A DNA stretch of 55,527 nt from Siminovitchia acidinfaciens (GCF_003605385.1 NZ_QYTV02000012.1:45314-100840), one strand, 5' to 3'; positions 1 through 9,015 are shown, counted from the first letter of the stretch. Program-made: numbers and translations. Notes: generated by a model from the sequence alone, not told the origin.

Positions 1-58
1 TTCCTGGCACCGACGGCACTAGCACGTCCTATCCTTCGGAGCTGGAGGTCCAACTTTT
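1..58. repeat. End fragment of a dispersed intergenic repeat
   Basis: This GC-rich stretch (gcaccgacggcactagcacg, then gtcctatcc and ggagctgga) matches the distal end of the longer repeats at 2352-2620 and 10719-10905, which carry the same series of short blocks (cggtggcactagg, acatcctgtccg, ggagctagaca). It is non-coding and cut by the window edge. Confidence 0.6.
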
Positions 59-102
59 CATTTGAATACAAATAGTTTTGTATTTTTATTAAAAAGACAC
101 CG

Positions 103-133
103 TTGACTCTCCATCTACTGGAGACTTTATACT
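103..133 (+). promoter_or_regulatory. MerR-type promoter of the dioxygenase gene
   Basis: A -35 box TTGACT (103-108) and a -10 box TATACT (128-133) are separated by 19 bp. The spacer holds a dyad, TCTCCA (108-113) and TGGAGA (119-124), with a 5-nt centre. A 19-bp spacer with a central dyad is the hallmark of promoters that MerR-family activators untwist. The MerR gene at 1520 is the obvious candidate regulator, but that link is inference. Confidence 0.75.
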
Positions 134-161
134 GAAAGCAAATGATCGGAGGTTGAGTTAA

Positions 162-1148
162 ATGTCAGAGAAAAAGTTTGATATTGTACGCTTGCACCAC
201 GCAGAAGTAACGGTTACAGATTTAGATCGCGCCCGCCACTTTTACTGCGAAGGGTTAGGTTTCATTGAAACAGAGTCGGACGACAATCATATATATTTAA
301 GAGCCTTGGAAGATGCCAACCACCATTGCCTCGTGTTGACGAAAGGCGAGCAGGCAAGCTTGAAGCATATCGCCTATCGTGTAAGCGCTGACAGCGACCT
401 TGATGCGCTGGATGAATTGTTCACTAATCTCGGAGTCAGTAAACGCTGGGTTGAAGCTGGTGAAGAAAAAGGCCAAGGCCGCGCTTTAAGGATCCAGGAT
501 CCTGGCGGAATTCCTGTAGAATTTTTCTATGAAATGGAAAAAGCGGACAGAATGCTTCAAAAATATCATTTGCAAGGCAATGTAAAAATTAAAAGGATTG
601 ACCACGCCAACTGCCTTATTACAAATATTGATGATTTGTATGCATGGTACAGTGACAACCTAGGCTTTAGAACTTCCGAATACACGGTAAAAGTGGACGA
701 GGATGAAGAAAGTATGTGGGCTGCCTGGATGCACAGAAAGCCAAGTGTGCATGACTTAGCACTTATCAGTGAAACAGGACCGCGTTTCCACCATACAGGT
801 TTCTGGATGGATGATGCAAAGTCCATCCTTGATGCCTGTGACCACCTTGCGTCCCTCGGATACTATGCCAACATCGAGCGCTCCCCTGGAAGACACGGGA
901 CTTCCAACGCGTTCTTCGTGTACTTGCGGGATCCGGACGGAAACCGCATGGAATTATACACCGGTGACTATTTTACAAACGATCCTGACTGGGAGCCGAT
1001 CAAGTGGGATCTCGCTGACCCTCAGCGTGCAACATTCTGGGGCGCCATGCCTCCTAAAAGCTGGGTCGAAGAAGCTGTTCCTGTTGAAGACATCCATACA
1101 GGTGAACTTCTTCCAATCGTCCAGTTCCAAAAGAAGCAAAAAGTATAA
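162..1148 (+). CDS. Extradiol ring-cleavage dioxygenase (VOC family)
   Basis: Type I extradiol dioxygenase of 328 residues, closest in character to homoprotocatechuate 2,3-dioxygenase of the Brevibacterium type. It should open a catecholic ring next to the two hydroxyls using Fe(II) or Mn(II) and oxygen. Two VOC modules are visible, about 10-125 and 145-270. The metal ligands are recognisable as His148 (IDHAN), His211 (RFHHTGFW) and Glu264 (NRMELY); second-sphere His197 and Tyr254 also match the family. The C-terminal tail with a WG-x(5)-SW pattern is typical of the homoprotocatechuate enzymes. The start follows a good CGGAGG site. The gene is alone, with its own promoter and terminator, and no other ring-fission genes are nearby, so the true substrate is open. 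Confidence 0.88.
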   Translation: MSEKKFDIVRLHHAEVTVTDLDRARHFYCEGLGFIETESDDNHIYLRALEDANHHCLVLTKGEQASLKHIAYRVSADSDLDALDELFTNLGVSKRWVEAGEEKGQGRALRIQDPGGIPVEFFYEMEKADRMLQKYHLQGNVKIKRIDHANCLITNIDDLYAWYSDNLGFRTSEYTVKVDEDEESMWAAWMHRKPSVHDLALISETGPRFHHTGFWMDDAKSILDACDHLASLGYYANIERSPGRHGTSNAFFVYLRDPDGNRMELYTGDYFTNDPDWEPIKWDLADPQRATFWGAMPPKSWVEEAVPVEDIHTGELLPIVQFQKKQKV

Positions 1149-1158
1149 TATACAAGGA

Positions 1159-1191
1159 GCGCATCAGAGCAGTCTGATGTGCTTCTTTTTT
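1159..1191 (+). terminator. Rho-independent terminator after the dioxygenase gene
   Basis: Ten-base-pair stem (1159-1168 with 1173-1182, one G-U pair), 4-nt loop gcag, followed by TTCTTTTTT. Confidence 0.9.
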
Positions 1192-1507
1192 GGTGGATGG
1201 GAATTTTTACATGTCTATCTTATTATCATTCAATTCTGAGCTCAGCTCCGACATAGAGATGTTATATGCGGAAGCGAAGGATGTTCCGTTCTAAGCCTAA
1301 CAAATCCATAGTAAAAGGTAGCTTCGGCTGCATAACATTGGACGAAGGAAAAACAGGATTTGCTTTTGAGTCAAATAGTAAACTTCGAGGATTATGGCGC
1401 ATTGACGCAGCCAGCATTTATCCTTCCCTAAAAATCCAATTTCGTCCTTTTTCCCTCTCTGCACGCGAATGAAAAGGCACTTCCGCTTTTGTTCTGTTAA
1501 AATATAG
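1192..1507. other. Non-coding spacer, no gene recognised
   Basis: Short open frames exist on both strands but have no ribosome binding site or family likeness. The stretch from about 1262 has GC-rich blocks (gcggaagcgaagg, gacgcagccagc) that may be a decayed copy of the dispersed intergenic repeat. I see no convincing promoter for the following MerR gene. Confidence 0.4.
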
Positions 1508-1519
1508 TTGGTGAATACA

Positions 1520-2350
1520 ATGAAAAATAAATTTTCAATCGGGCAAATGTCCAAACTTCATAACATTCCTGTCAAAACACTGCGCTACTATGATGAAATA
1601 GATTTATTCAAACCAATAGAAGTGAATCCAAAAAACGGCTACCGCTATTATTCCTTCGAACAATTCAAACTGTTGGATATCATCCATTACTTAAAAGTTC
1701 TAGGTGTTCCTTTGGCGGATATTAAAAAGCAAACTTCCAACCGCGATATTAACGAGCTGATTAATACACTTGAGGAACATAAGAAAATCACGGAGGATAA
1801 GATTGAAGAGCTGGAGATGGCGAAAAAGAAATTGGAGACCAGGATCCACGAGTTCGAAGAAGCAAAAAGGATAACAGATATTTCCGTTCCTTTTATTAAG
1901 TACATGCCCGAGAGAAGAATCATCCAGCTTAAAGAAACTATTTCTTCTTTTTTCGAACTAGAACTTTCGTTACGGAAATTGAAACAACAGTACCACCATA
2001 TGGCATCCATTTTCATTGGAAAAGTCGGGCTGACGATTTCGGAGAACAACTTTCAGCGCGAAAGTTTTTTGGAGTACAGCTCCATCTTTCTAATTTTGGA
2101 AGAGGTGGAAAAAAGTAAGCTAATAGAAGAAATAGACTTTTCCACACTACCGGAAGGAACATATGCCTGTATTTTCTTCCGCGGAGGTCATCATGATGCG
2201 CCTCCTTATTTTCAGATTCTCCGCGATTTCATCGAAGAAAAAAACTATACCATCAAAGGCGACTTTATCATCCGTACAATCATCGACCAATTCATCTCCA
2301 ATAACAAGGACGAATTTCTGGCTGAAATCCAAGTACGGATTGAACAATAA
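1520..2350 (+). CDS. MerR-family transcriptional regulator with C-terminal effector domain
   Basis: A 276-residue regulator of the BmrR/BltR kind. Residues 1-70 form the MerR winged helix-turn-helix (FSIGQMSKL, VKTLRYYDEIDL, NGYRYYS); a long coiled-coil dimerisation helix follows (about 75-120), rich in Lys and Glu. The C-terminal 150 residues resemble a GyrI-like small-molecule binding domain (PEGTYACIFFRGGHH pattern). I take the ATG at 1520 rather than the TTG at 1508 because MKNKFSIG is the usual family start; the ribosome binding site is weak (ttggtg). It could control the dioxygenase upstream, whose promoter has MerR geometry, or a multidrug response. The effector is unknown. Confidence 0.85.
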   Translation: MKNKFSIGQMSKLHNIPVKTLRYYDEIDLFKPIEVNPKNGYRYYSFEQFKLLDIIHYLKVLGVPLADIKKQTSNRDINELINTLEEHKKITEDKIEELEMAKKKLETRIHEFEEAKRITDISVPFIKYMPERRIIQLKETISSFFELELSLRKLKQQYHHMASIFIGKVGLTISENNFQRESFLEYSSIFLILEEVEKSKLIEEIDFSTLPEGTYACIFFRGGHHDAPPYFQILRDFIEEKNYTIKGDFIIRTIIDQFISNNKDEFLAEIQVRIEQ

Positions 2351-2351
2351 A

Positions 2352-2620
2352 AAAAGCGAAAACGCTCGTTTAGCGATGTACGAACTGAAATATGGAAGAC
2401 GGCGGTTTAGGGGACGACAAGCGCTGGCAGCCTCAAGGCGCCACGTCCTCGAAAAAGCTGACGCTTTTCCCTCGTGCGATGTAACGCTGCCGAAGCTATC
2501 CTTGTCCTGTGGCTTCGGCAGACTCAAGGCGCGACACCCTGTCGCTTCGCTTGCACTAGCACTTCCTGTGTATCGGTGGCACTAGGCCCTCCTGACCGTC
2601 AGAGCTAGACAGGGAAAAAC
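2352..2620. repeat. Dispersed GC-rich intergenic repeat, full copy
   Basis: Non-coding, built from recurring blocks: an aaaagcg-type head, ggcgacaagcgctgg-type core, gccacgtcct, cggtggcactagg, and the tail agctagacag. The same block order recurs at 10719-10905 and 52366-52510, and reversed at 20672-20984. Internal complementary pieces (gccgaag/cttcggc) suggest folding of the transcript. Confidence 0.7.
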
Positions 2621-2661
2621 TATCCACTGTTGTAGAGTTTTATAATACGCTAAACCATATT

Positions 2662-2687
2662 AAAAAGAGAGGCTCCCGGGGCCTCTC
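2662..2687 (-). terminator. Terminator of the sigma-54 activator gene
   Basis: Stem GAGAGGC (2667-2673) with GCCTCTC (2681-2687); on the minus strand it is followed by a run of five U from 2666-2662. It lies just past the stop codon of the minus-strand gene. Confidence 0.85.
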
Positions 2688-2689
2688 CT

Positions 2690-4096
2690 TCATTTTTCAT
2701 TTGTTAAATTGTATTTTTTCAACCGCCTCATCAGCAATGATTGGGTAATTCCTAGTTCCTCGGCTGTTTTCCTAGTCGTTTTAAACTGGGCATACGCTTT
2801 AGTTATGATATTTTTTTCAACGGAATCCAAAATCTCTGTCAGTGATTCACCGTTATTAAAGCTCGCCAAGTCGAATACCATATCCTCACGTTCCCGCATT
2901 TGGGGCGGCAAATCCTGCACTTGAATATCATCTTCATGAGCAATAATGACAAGCCTTTCAATTAAGTTCTCAAGCTCCCTTATATTTCCCGGCCATTCAT
3001 AATTTTGCAGGCAGTCCAATGCATCGGACGAAAGACGACAACGCCTTTTGTGCTTCTGATTATATTTTTCCAAGTTAAACTGAATCAAACCAACAATGTC
3101 TTCTTCCCTTTCACGGAGTGAAGGTATGCTGATAGGAAGGACATTCAGCCTGTAATACAAGTCTGAACGGAAGTTTCCTTTTTTCACTTCTTCCATTAAA
3201 TCCAAATTTGTTGCTGCGATGACTCTTACATTTGCCGTTTGGTGCTCTGTAGATCCGATTGGAAGAAACTTCTTCTGTTGTAAAAATTGCAATAACTTTG
3301 CCTGAAGGTGAATAGGCAGCTCCCCAATTTCGTCAAGAAATAATGTACCGCCGTCAGCCATCTTAATCATCCCGGCTTTTCCTGCTTTATTTGCACCGGT
3401 AAAAGCCCCTTTTGCATAACCGAATAATTCGGATTCAATCAAGGTTTCCGGTATGGCTCCGCAGTTAATTTCTACAAATGGACCGCTCCCCCGTTCACTT
3501 AATCCGTGGATTCGCTGAGCAAAAACATTTTTGCCGACGCCTGTTTCCCCACTCAATAGAACAGTCGAGTCGGCAAGGGCTATTTTGTCAATAGTTTGCA
3601 GCAACGAAAGGTATGCCGGGCTTTGACCGGAAAAATAATACGAATCTATTTGTTTCTCATAGTTTATGCGCATGATTTCCTGGCTATATCTCTTCAATAG
3701 CGACTGGGTTTCTTCCAACTCTGTCGTTGTTTGTACTATTTCCGTAATATCCTTGGTTAGCGCGATAATACAATCTATCTTCCCTTCTTCGTCCTTGATC
3801 GGATGTCCGGTAACGATAAACCTGCTGTCTTTGCCTGTTGTTGTTTGTACTGTGCTGACAGATGCTTGCTTTTCAATAACCATCTTCGTGACAGACGGCC
3901 TGAACACACCTAGCTCTTCTAGTAAGTAAACATCCTTTCCAATAAAAAATGACTTCGGCCTGTTTGAAAAATTTGCACAGGCTTTATTAAGCCATATAAC
4001 TTTCCCTTCTCCATCGGAAATCAGAATACCATCTGAAAGCGCATTGAGAATTCTAGTAAAGTATGGATGGTCCAAAATTTCTCGTATTTTTTCCAA
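2690..4096 (-). CDS. Sigma-54-dependent activator with PAS domain
   Basis: A 468-residue bacterial enhancer-binding protein. A PAS sensor domain occupies roughly 10-120, the AAA+ domain about 160-385 and a Fis-type helix-turn-helix the last 30 residues (TRKTAEELGITQSLLMRRLKK). Walker A is GETGVGKN (183-190), the sigma-54 contact loop GAFTGA is intact (230-235) and Walker B is TLFLDE (251-256), so it should be an active remodeller of RpoN polymerase. It has no receiver domain, so the signal is probably a ligand bound by the PAS domain. It is transcribed divergently from the hydrolase/symporter operon starting at 4409, which has a near-perfect -24/-12 promoter, and is its likely activator. Confidence 0.92.
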   Translation of the reverse strand: MEKIREILDHPYFTRILNALSDGILISDGEGKVIWLNKACANFSNRPKSFFIGKDVYLLEELGVFRPSVTKMVIEKQASVSTVQTTTGKDSRFIVTGHPIKDEEGKIDCIIALTKDITEIVQTTTELEETQSLLKRYSQEIMRINYEKQIDSYYFSGQSPAYLSLLQTIDKIALADSTVLLSGETGVGKNVFAQRIHGLSERGSGPFVEINCGAIPETLIESELFGYAKGAFTGANKAGKAGMIKMADGGTLFLDEIGELPIHLQAKLLQFLQQKKFLPIGSTEHQTANVRVIAATNLDLMEEVKKGNFRSDLYYRLNVLPISIPSLREREEDIVGLIQFNLEKYNQKHKRRCRLSSDALDCLQNYEWPGNIRELENLIERLVIIAHEDDIQVQDLPPQMREREDMVFDLASFNNGESLTEILDSVEKNIITKAYAQFKTTRKTAEELGITQSLLMRRLKKYNLTNEK

Positions 4097-4154
4097 TCGA
4101 ATCCCCCTTTCGTTTTACCTATATTGTTAGAATACCACGAAATCTGAGTTAATT

Positions 4155-4203
4155 ACGATTCAAAATATAAATTTTCACCTATTTCTAAGTATTTTTGAAT
4201 CGT
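4155..4203. promoter_or_regulatory. Inverted repeat, probable activator (UAS) site
   Basis: ACGATTCAAAA (4155-4165) is repeated exactly in inverse orientation at 4193-4203. The pair lies about 110-160 bp upstream of the -24/-12 promoter, the usual distance for an enhancer-binding protein. A related half (tttgagtcgatttt) sits near 4225-4238. Assignment to the divergent PAS activator is inference. Confidence 0.6.
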
Positions 4204-4312
4204 TTTCAATTCAAACCTCCCCAATTTGAGTCGATTTTGCTATGTTTTGTACTACTAGGCACGCTAAAAAAGGACAAAAATCGCATATTCGAGTGAAAAT
4301 AGTCGAAAAAAC

Positions 4313-4329
4313 TTGGCACATAAATTGCT
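4313..4329 (+). promoter_or_regulatory. Sigma-54 (-24/-12) promoter
   Basis: TTGGCAC, 5 nt, TTGCT: full agreement with the RpoN consensus including the invariant GG and GC with 10 nt between. It drives the operon beginning at 4409. Confidence 0.93.
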
Positions 4330-4408
4330 ACTATATAAAATCCGTAAGAACGAAAGTTAAAAACTGCAGTTCTTCATAAGAACTTACTAGTTGGGGGAGG
4401 GTCACGCT

Positions 4409-5647
4409 ATGCTTGAACAAGGCCTTATGATTAATACTAGCCGCCTCATGAAAACGATTAACGAGAGTGCCAATATAGGCAAACTTTCCCGAGGAGGGAT
4501 TTGCCGCCTTGCGCTTACTGATGAGGATAAGGAAATGCGGGATTTGTATATTCAATGGTTAGAAAATATTGGGCTACAAGTTAGCATCGATGATTTCGGA
4601 AATATTTACGGCAGAAAAGAAGGAAAGAACCCTGATGCTGCCCCGGTTTTAATTGGATCCCATCTCGACACCCAGCCTGAGGGCGGACGTTACGATGGTA
4701 TACTAGGCGTTTTAGCCGGACTGGAAGTATTGACTGCACTGAATGAAAGCGGTGTTACTACAGACAGACCAATTGTACTTATTAACTTCACAAATGAAGA
4801 AGGGTCAAGGTTTGAACCGCCGATTTTAGGTGCCGGGGGGCTCGCGGGGCATTTTGACAAAGAGTTTGTTTACTCTCGTACCGACAGGGAAGGAAAAACA
4901 TTCCTTAACGAATTAAAAAGGATTGGTTACCATGGTTCGGAAGGAAACCGCATCCAAAACAGTCATTGCTACCTTGAACTTCACATTGAGCAAGGACCCG
5001 TCTTGGAGCATAAAGGATTGGATATCGGTGTGGTGACCGGCATTCAGGGAATGGACTGGCTGGAAGTAAAAATCACCGGTCAATCAGACCATGCTGGACC
5101 TACACCGATGAGTATGAGAAAAGATGCGCTATATGTAACATCCAAAATTATTCAACTATTACAAGACACGGTCGTTAGCCAAAACGAAGAAGCAACTGTC
5201 ACGATTGGCCGGTTGGCGATTAAGCCAAACTCCATCAATTGTGTTCCGGGAGAAGTGATATTTTCAGTAGATGTAAGGCATTCCGATGATTCCGTAAAGG
5301 AGCAATTATGCCAGACGATCATTGAAAAAATGAGTATTACAGCAGCCGCGGAAAAAGTTTCAATAGAAATCAACAAGATTTGGGAAACTTCTGCAAGCCG
5401 TTTCTCGGAAGAACTAATTGATGTGATTTCAGAGACTTCCGATGAACTGGGTTATACCAGCAAAAAAATGATAAGCGGCGCTGGGCATGACTCGAAATAT
5501 ATGAATGAGATAACACCTACCGCAATGATTTTTGTTCCAAGTGTTGATGGCAAAAGCCATTGCCAAGAAGAGTTTACAAGCGAAGAAGCAATTGAAAAAG
5601 GCGCAAACGTATTGTTAAATACTGTATACAAATTGGCCAATGCATAA
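4409..5647 (+). CDS. M20-type Zn hydrolase, hydantoinase/carbamoylase family
   Basis: A 412-residue binuclear-zinc amidohydrolase related to N-carbamoyl-L-amino acid hydrolase and allantoate amidohydrolase; such enzymes cleave a carbamoyl or ureido C-N bond in the cytoplasm. Metal-site motifs are visible: GSHLDT with His85, RYDGILG with Asp96, NEEGSRF with Glu130/131, and ELHIEQGPVLE with His192; the dimerisation (lid) domain follows, with a final metal His in SHCQEEF. The start is the ATG at 4409, after GGGGGAGG; the longer TTG frame overlaps that site. It is the first gene of a sigma-54-controlled operon with an amidohydrolase and a symporter, which suggests imported amides are its substrates. 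The exact substrate cannot be read from the sequence. Confidence 0.88.
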   Translation: MLEQGLMINTSRLMKTINESANIGKLSRGGICRLALTDEDKEMRDLYIQWLENIGLQVSIDDFGNIYGRKEGKNPDAAPVLIGSHLDTQPEGGRYDGILGVLAGLEVLTALNESGVTTDRPIVLINFTNEEGSRFEPPILGAGGLAGHFDKEFVYSRTDREGKTFLNELKRIGYHGSEGNRIQNSHCYLELHIEQGPVLEHKGLDIGVVTGIQGMDWLEVKITGQSDHAGPTPMSMRKDALYVTSKIIQLLQDTVVSQNEEATVTIGRLAIKPNSINCVPGEVIFSVDVRHSDDSVKEQLCQTIIEKMSITAAAEKVSIEINKIWETSASRFSEELIDVISETSDELGYTSKKMISGAGHDSKYMNEITPTAMIFVPSVDGKSHCQEEFTSEEAIEKGANVLLNTVYKLANA

Positions 5648-5679
5648 ATTTAGTACGCACCACGAGGAGGCGATTGTAT

Positions 5680-7323
5680 ATGTTCGCGGATCTGATCCTT
5701 TTAAACGCTAACATTTATACAATAGATGAGGAACAGCCAAAAGCATCTAAGATTGCAATTAAAAACGGTAAGATTATTGGTTTTGATGAAGAAGCCGATC
5801 AATTAAAAGGCCCCGGGACGAAATTGATCGACATGGAAGGAAAAACAGTATTTCCAGGACTTATCGAAAGCCATGCACACCCTTTGCACTTTGCTGCCAA
5901 TCTATTTCAACTGGACTTAAGAGCGGAAGTCACACCGGATATTGAAAGCATTCTCAATGCGGTCAGAGAGAAAGCAAAAGTGACTCCAAAAGGACAGTGG
6001 ATTACCGGCATGGGCTGGGATGACAGCAAATTAAAAGATAAGCGTTTCCCGACAATTGATGAGCTAAGTGAAGCAGCACCGGATCACCCTGTATTTTTGA
6101 AAAGGACTTGCGTACACAATGCAGTTGTTAATCGTATGGCCTTTACAAAAAGCAATCTTCCGGAAAGTCCGCAGGACCCCGAAGGTGGACACTTCCACAT
6201 TGATCCAACTACAGGTAAGCCCAGCGGCCTTATTCAAGAAAACGCTATGATGGAATTTGCCGTTCCATCATTAACTACTGAACAGTTGAAAAAGGCTATG
6301 ATGCAAGCCCAACAACAATTTTTCAAATGGGGAATCACAACCATCCACGATATGGCCGTGACGAAAAAAGAAATGACCGTTTACCAACAGCTTCAAAAGG
6401 AGAACGATTTTCGGATGAAAGTCCGCCTGTGGCTATGGGCAATCGATCAGATGGGATGGACAGGCGTCCAAGAGGAAGCATTGGAGCTTGGAATTGAAAG
6501 CCATTTCGGAAATGATCGCCTCAACATCCAAGGTTTAAAATATATGCTGGATGGAAGTGTTGGCGGTCGAACGGCAGCTGTCAGTGAACCATACGAAAAT
6601 GAAAAGGATAACCGGGGCATTTTATACATGAAGCAAGAGAAACTGGATGCCCTCGTTTCCGAAGCTACCCAAAATGGAATGCGCGTCTCTATTCACGGAA
6701 TCGGAGAACGAGCGATTGAAATGGCCCTTGAAGCCATCTTGAAAACGAATTCAGAAGAAGAAAATAAAAAAATGCGCCACAGGATCGAACACTGTGCTTT
6801 ACCTTCCGAAAAACAGCTGAAACAATTGTCAGATCACGGTATTATTGCAGGTTCATCTATTGGATTTATATATTCTATCGGTGATAGCTATTTAGCAAAC
6901 CTAGGGAAAGAACGGGCCGAGCGGGTCTTCCCACACGCTTCTTTTAAAAAGCATGGCATTATCGCTCCAGGAAATTCTGATTTGCCGGTATGTGACGGGA
7001 ATCCGTTATTTGGAATTTATACCGCGGTCACCCGAAAAACGGTCGGTGGCCAGCAGCTGGGTACAAAAGAATCCATTTCGGTCGAAGATGCCATCAAGGC
7101 ATACACAATCGATGCTGCAGTCTCAGGATTTGATGAAGACAAGATTGGCTCACTTTCGATTGGAAAGTATGCAGATCTCATCGTTGTGGATCGAGATCCA
7201 TTCACTATCGATCCTGAATACATCAAAGATATTGAAGTTCTTCAAACAATCGTTGAAGGACAAATAGTCTATAAGAAAACAAATGAAAAAATAAATCAAA
7301 ACTCTCAACTACTCTCAGTGTGA
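5680..7323 (+). CDS. YtcJ-like metal-dependent amidohydrolase (copy 1)
   Basis: A 547-residue member of amidohydrolase family 3 (YtcJ/YtcJ-like). The N-terminal beta sandwich is followed by the TIM-barrel metal motif SHAHP near residue 67. A second conserved segment (GLKYMLDGSVGGRTA), a histidine pair region (SIHGIGERAIE, HRIEHC) and the late NSDLPVCDGNP and GKYADLIVVDRDP segments are typical of the family. Start: ATG at 5680, nine bases past GAGGAGG. It lies 32 bp after the M20 hydrolase and 16 bp before a symporter, so the three are surely co-transcribed. The family hydrolyses diverse amides and cyclic C-N bonds; the substrate is unknown. About 39% of the family pattern recurs in the copies at 9085 and 39834 by eye, without a measured identity. 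Confidence 0.86.
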   Translation: MFADLILLNANIYTIDEEQPKASKIAIKNGKIIGFDEEADQLKGPGTKLIDMEGKTVFPGLIESHAHPLHFAANLFQLDLRAEVTPDIESILNAVREKAKVTPKGQWITGMGWDDSKLKDKRFPTIDELSEAAPDHPVFLKRTCVHNAVVNRMAFTKSNLPESPQDPEGGHFHIDPTTGKPSGLIQENAMMEFAVPSLTTEQLKKAMMQAQQQFFKWGITTIHDMAVTKKEMTVYQQLQKENDFRMKVRLWLWAIDQMGWTGVQEEALELGIESHFGNDRLNIQGLKYMLDGSVGGRTAAVSEPYENEKDNRGILYMKQEKLDALVSEATQNGMRVSIHGIGERAIEMALEAILKTNSEEENKKMRHRIEHCALPSEKQLKQLSDHGIIAGSSIGFIYSIGDSYLANLGKERAERVFPHASFKKHGIIAPGNSDLPVCDGNPLFGIYTAVTRKTVGGQQLGTKESISVEDAIKAYTIDAAVSGFDEDKIGSLSIGKYADLIVVDRDPFTIDPEYIKDIEVLQTIVEGQIVYKKTNEKINQNSQLLSV

Positions 7324-7339
7324 GCGAGGAGGAAACAGC

Positions 7340-8779
7340 ATGTATAGTGCACAAGAACAAACAATTTTAGGCAGCATCGTCATTGTTTATTTCCTATTTT
7401 TATTTGGAGTCTCCTTTTATATCAACCGCCGAAGCATAAAAACGTACGACGATTATAACGTCGCAGGGCGATCCGTTTCTATTTTCCCTTTAATTCTGAC
7501 ATTTGTCGGGACGGCTGTAGGAGGATCAACTTTACTCGGCTTTATGGGAAATGGCTATAGCTTCGGAATGGGGCAACAATGGTTAAATTTCAGTATCTTT
7601 TTCGCAGGTATCATCATGATGTTTTTCTTCGTCAAGCGCATTAGACTATATGGCGAAAAATATGACATGGTCACAATTGCGGACTTTACAACTCTTCGTT
7701 TTGGAGAAGGTGCTCGTTTTCCAACGGTCATTAGTATTTTGATTGCCTACAGTGCTATTACAGGTATGCAGTTTGTTGCCATTGCCACTATCTTGCATTT
7801 AACTATTGGCATAAATATGACAACAGGTATATTAATCAGCTGGGTTCTATTGACGCTTAAAACATATTTCGGCGGAATGAAATCTGTTATTTGGCAAGAT
7901 GCCTTTCATGGAACAATACAAACAGTCGGTATATTTGTTTTGTTCGTAGTTGCAATTGTTGCTTCCGGCGGCTGGGGCAGAATCTCTGAAAATGCCATTG
8001 CTATGAACGAAGGGGCAAATCTCAGCTTTTTCAACATCTCAGCTGTCGATGTTTTTGTTTATCTTCTGACTATTGGAGCCTATCAATTTGTAAGACAGGA
8101 TCTTTGGCAGCGTTACTGGGCCGCTAAAGACTTAAAAACAGCTACACGCGGTTATTGGATCTCAATTGTTTTAGCCTTTTTAACTGGTTTTTTCGTTATC
8201 ACGATTGGAGTTGCCGGCAGATTCGGTTTATCGATGGGAGAAATCGATCCTACCTTAAGCTATTATGCGATTATTGGGCATGTGTTCAACTTCCCTATGA
8301 TCGTCGTTATGGTTGTTGCTTTAATGGCGACTGTCATCTCCACAGCTGACTCATTCCTGATGGCGGGTGCATCATCAATTGTGAACGATATCATTAAACC
8401 GCGCCTTAAAGAACAGGAAGATAAAAAATTATTGAGCTTTAGTAGATTATCAGTCTTTCTAGTTTCGGTATTTTCCTTATTATTAGCTCTTTATATTCCA
8501 CAATTGGTTAATCTATGGGTCACAGGAACAGCTATGTTGGTATCATCCCTATTAGCACCTGTTATCTTCGGACTTTTCTGGAAGGGATCAACAAAAGCCG
8601 GCGGTGTAATCGCTATGTGGGTTGGCTTAATCATCGCTGTTGGCTGGCAGCTGTTGGGCCATCCGTTTGGCATCCACCCTATTTATGTCGGATTCCCGGT
8701 GTCATTCCTGCTAGTCATAATTGTTTCACTGATGACTAAACCCAATGATTTGAATAACTTTACAGAGAAGGCTTCCTAA
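7340..8779 (+). CDS. Sodium:solute symporter (SSS family)
   Basis: A 479-residue membrane protein with about 13 hydrophobic helices. The N-terminal region (DYNVAGRSVSIFPLILTFVGTAVGGST) is the typical first-helices signature of the sodium/solute symporter family, and the segment with TISTADSFLMAGAS corresponds to the conserved sodium-site helix 8. It has a strong GAGGAGG site before the ATG and ends the three-gene operon. It probably imports the substrate of the two hydrolases upstream. The family covers proline, pantothenate, urea and sugars, so the solute is not fixed by sequence alone. Confidence 0.88.
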   Translation: MYSAQEQTILGSIVIVYFLFLFGVSFYINRRSIKTYDDYNVAGRSVSIFPLILTFVGTAVGGSTLLGFMGNGYSFGMGQQWLNFSIFFAGIIMMFFFVKRIRLYGEKYDMVTIADFTTLRFGEGARFPTVISILIAYSAITGMQFVAIATILHLTIGINMTTGILISWVLLTLKTYFGGMKSVIWQDAFHGTIQTVGIFVLFVVAIVASGGWGRISENAIAMNEGANLSFFNISAVDVFVYLLTIGAYQFVRQDLWQRYWAAKDLKTATRGYWISIVLAFLTGFFVITIGVAGRFGLSMGEIDPTLSYYAIIGHVFNFPMIVVMVVALMATVISTADSFLMAGASSIVNDIIKPRLKEQEDKKLLSFSRLSVFLVSVFSLLLALYIPQLVNLWVTGTAMLVSSLLAPVIFGLFWKGSTKAGGVIAMWVGLIIAVGWQLLGHPFGIHPIYVGFPVSFLLVIIVSLMTKPNDLNNFTEKAS

Positions 8780-8961
8780 GCATTCAAACCGCTGAGTCTT
8801 TGCAAAATAGGGTAAATTGGATTTAATTCAACTGGCTCAAAAGGCTGGTTTATCAGTCCGCCTTAGATTCAAATTCGCATCAAAAGCGCATAGGTTCAAT
8901 TCATCTCGGTTCAACTTTATGCAAAATTGAATATTCATCTCTCAAACTGCATAGAATTCAC
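8780..8961. other. Spacer rich in TTCAA and TGCAAAAT motifs
   Basis: No gene is seen. The motif TGCAAAAT occurs at 8801-8808 and 8920-8927, the second about 90 bp upstream of the -24 element at 9016, where an enhancer-binding protein would bind. The same octamer forms a palindrome upstream of the second activator gene (25045-25066). Several aattcaa/gattcaa words also recur here. Confidence 0.45.
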
Positions 8962-8965
8962 TCAA

Positions 8966-9001
8966 CAAAGAAAGGGTTTTGACACCCTTTCTTTGTTTTT
9001 T
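8966..9001 (+). terminator. Terminator of the hydrolase-symporter operon
   Basis: Twelve-base-pair perfect stem CAAAGAAAGGGT (8966-8977) with ACCCTTTCTTTG (8984-8995), then six T. Confidence 0.95.
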
Positions 9002-9015
9002 GGCAATTAACGCAC

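Noticed and set aside
1266-1472. Small protein gene in the spacer after the dioxygenase
   Set aside because: No ribosome binding site, no family likeness, and overlapping open frames on the opposite strand; looks like repeat-derived sequence.
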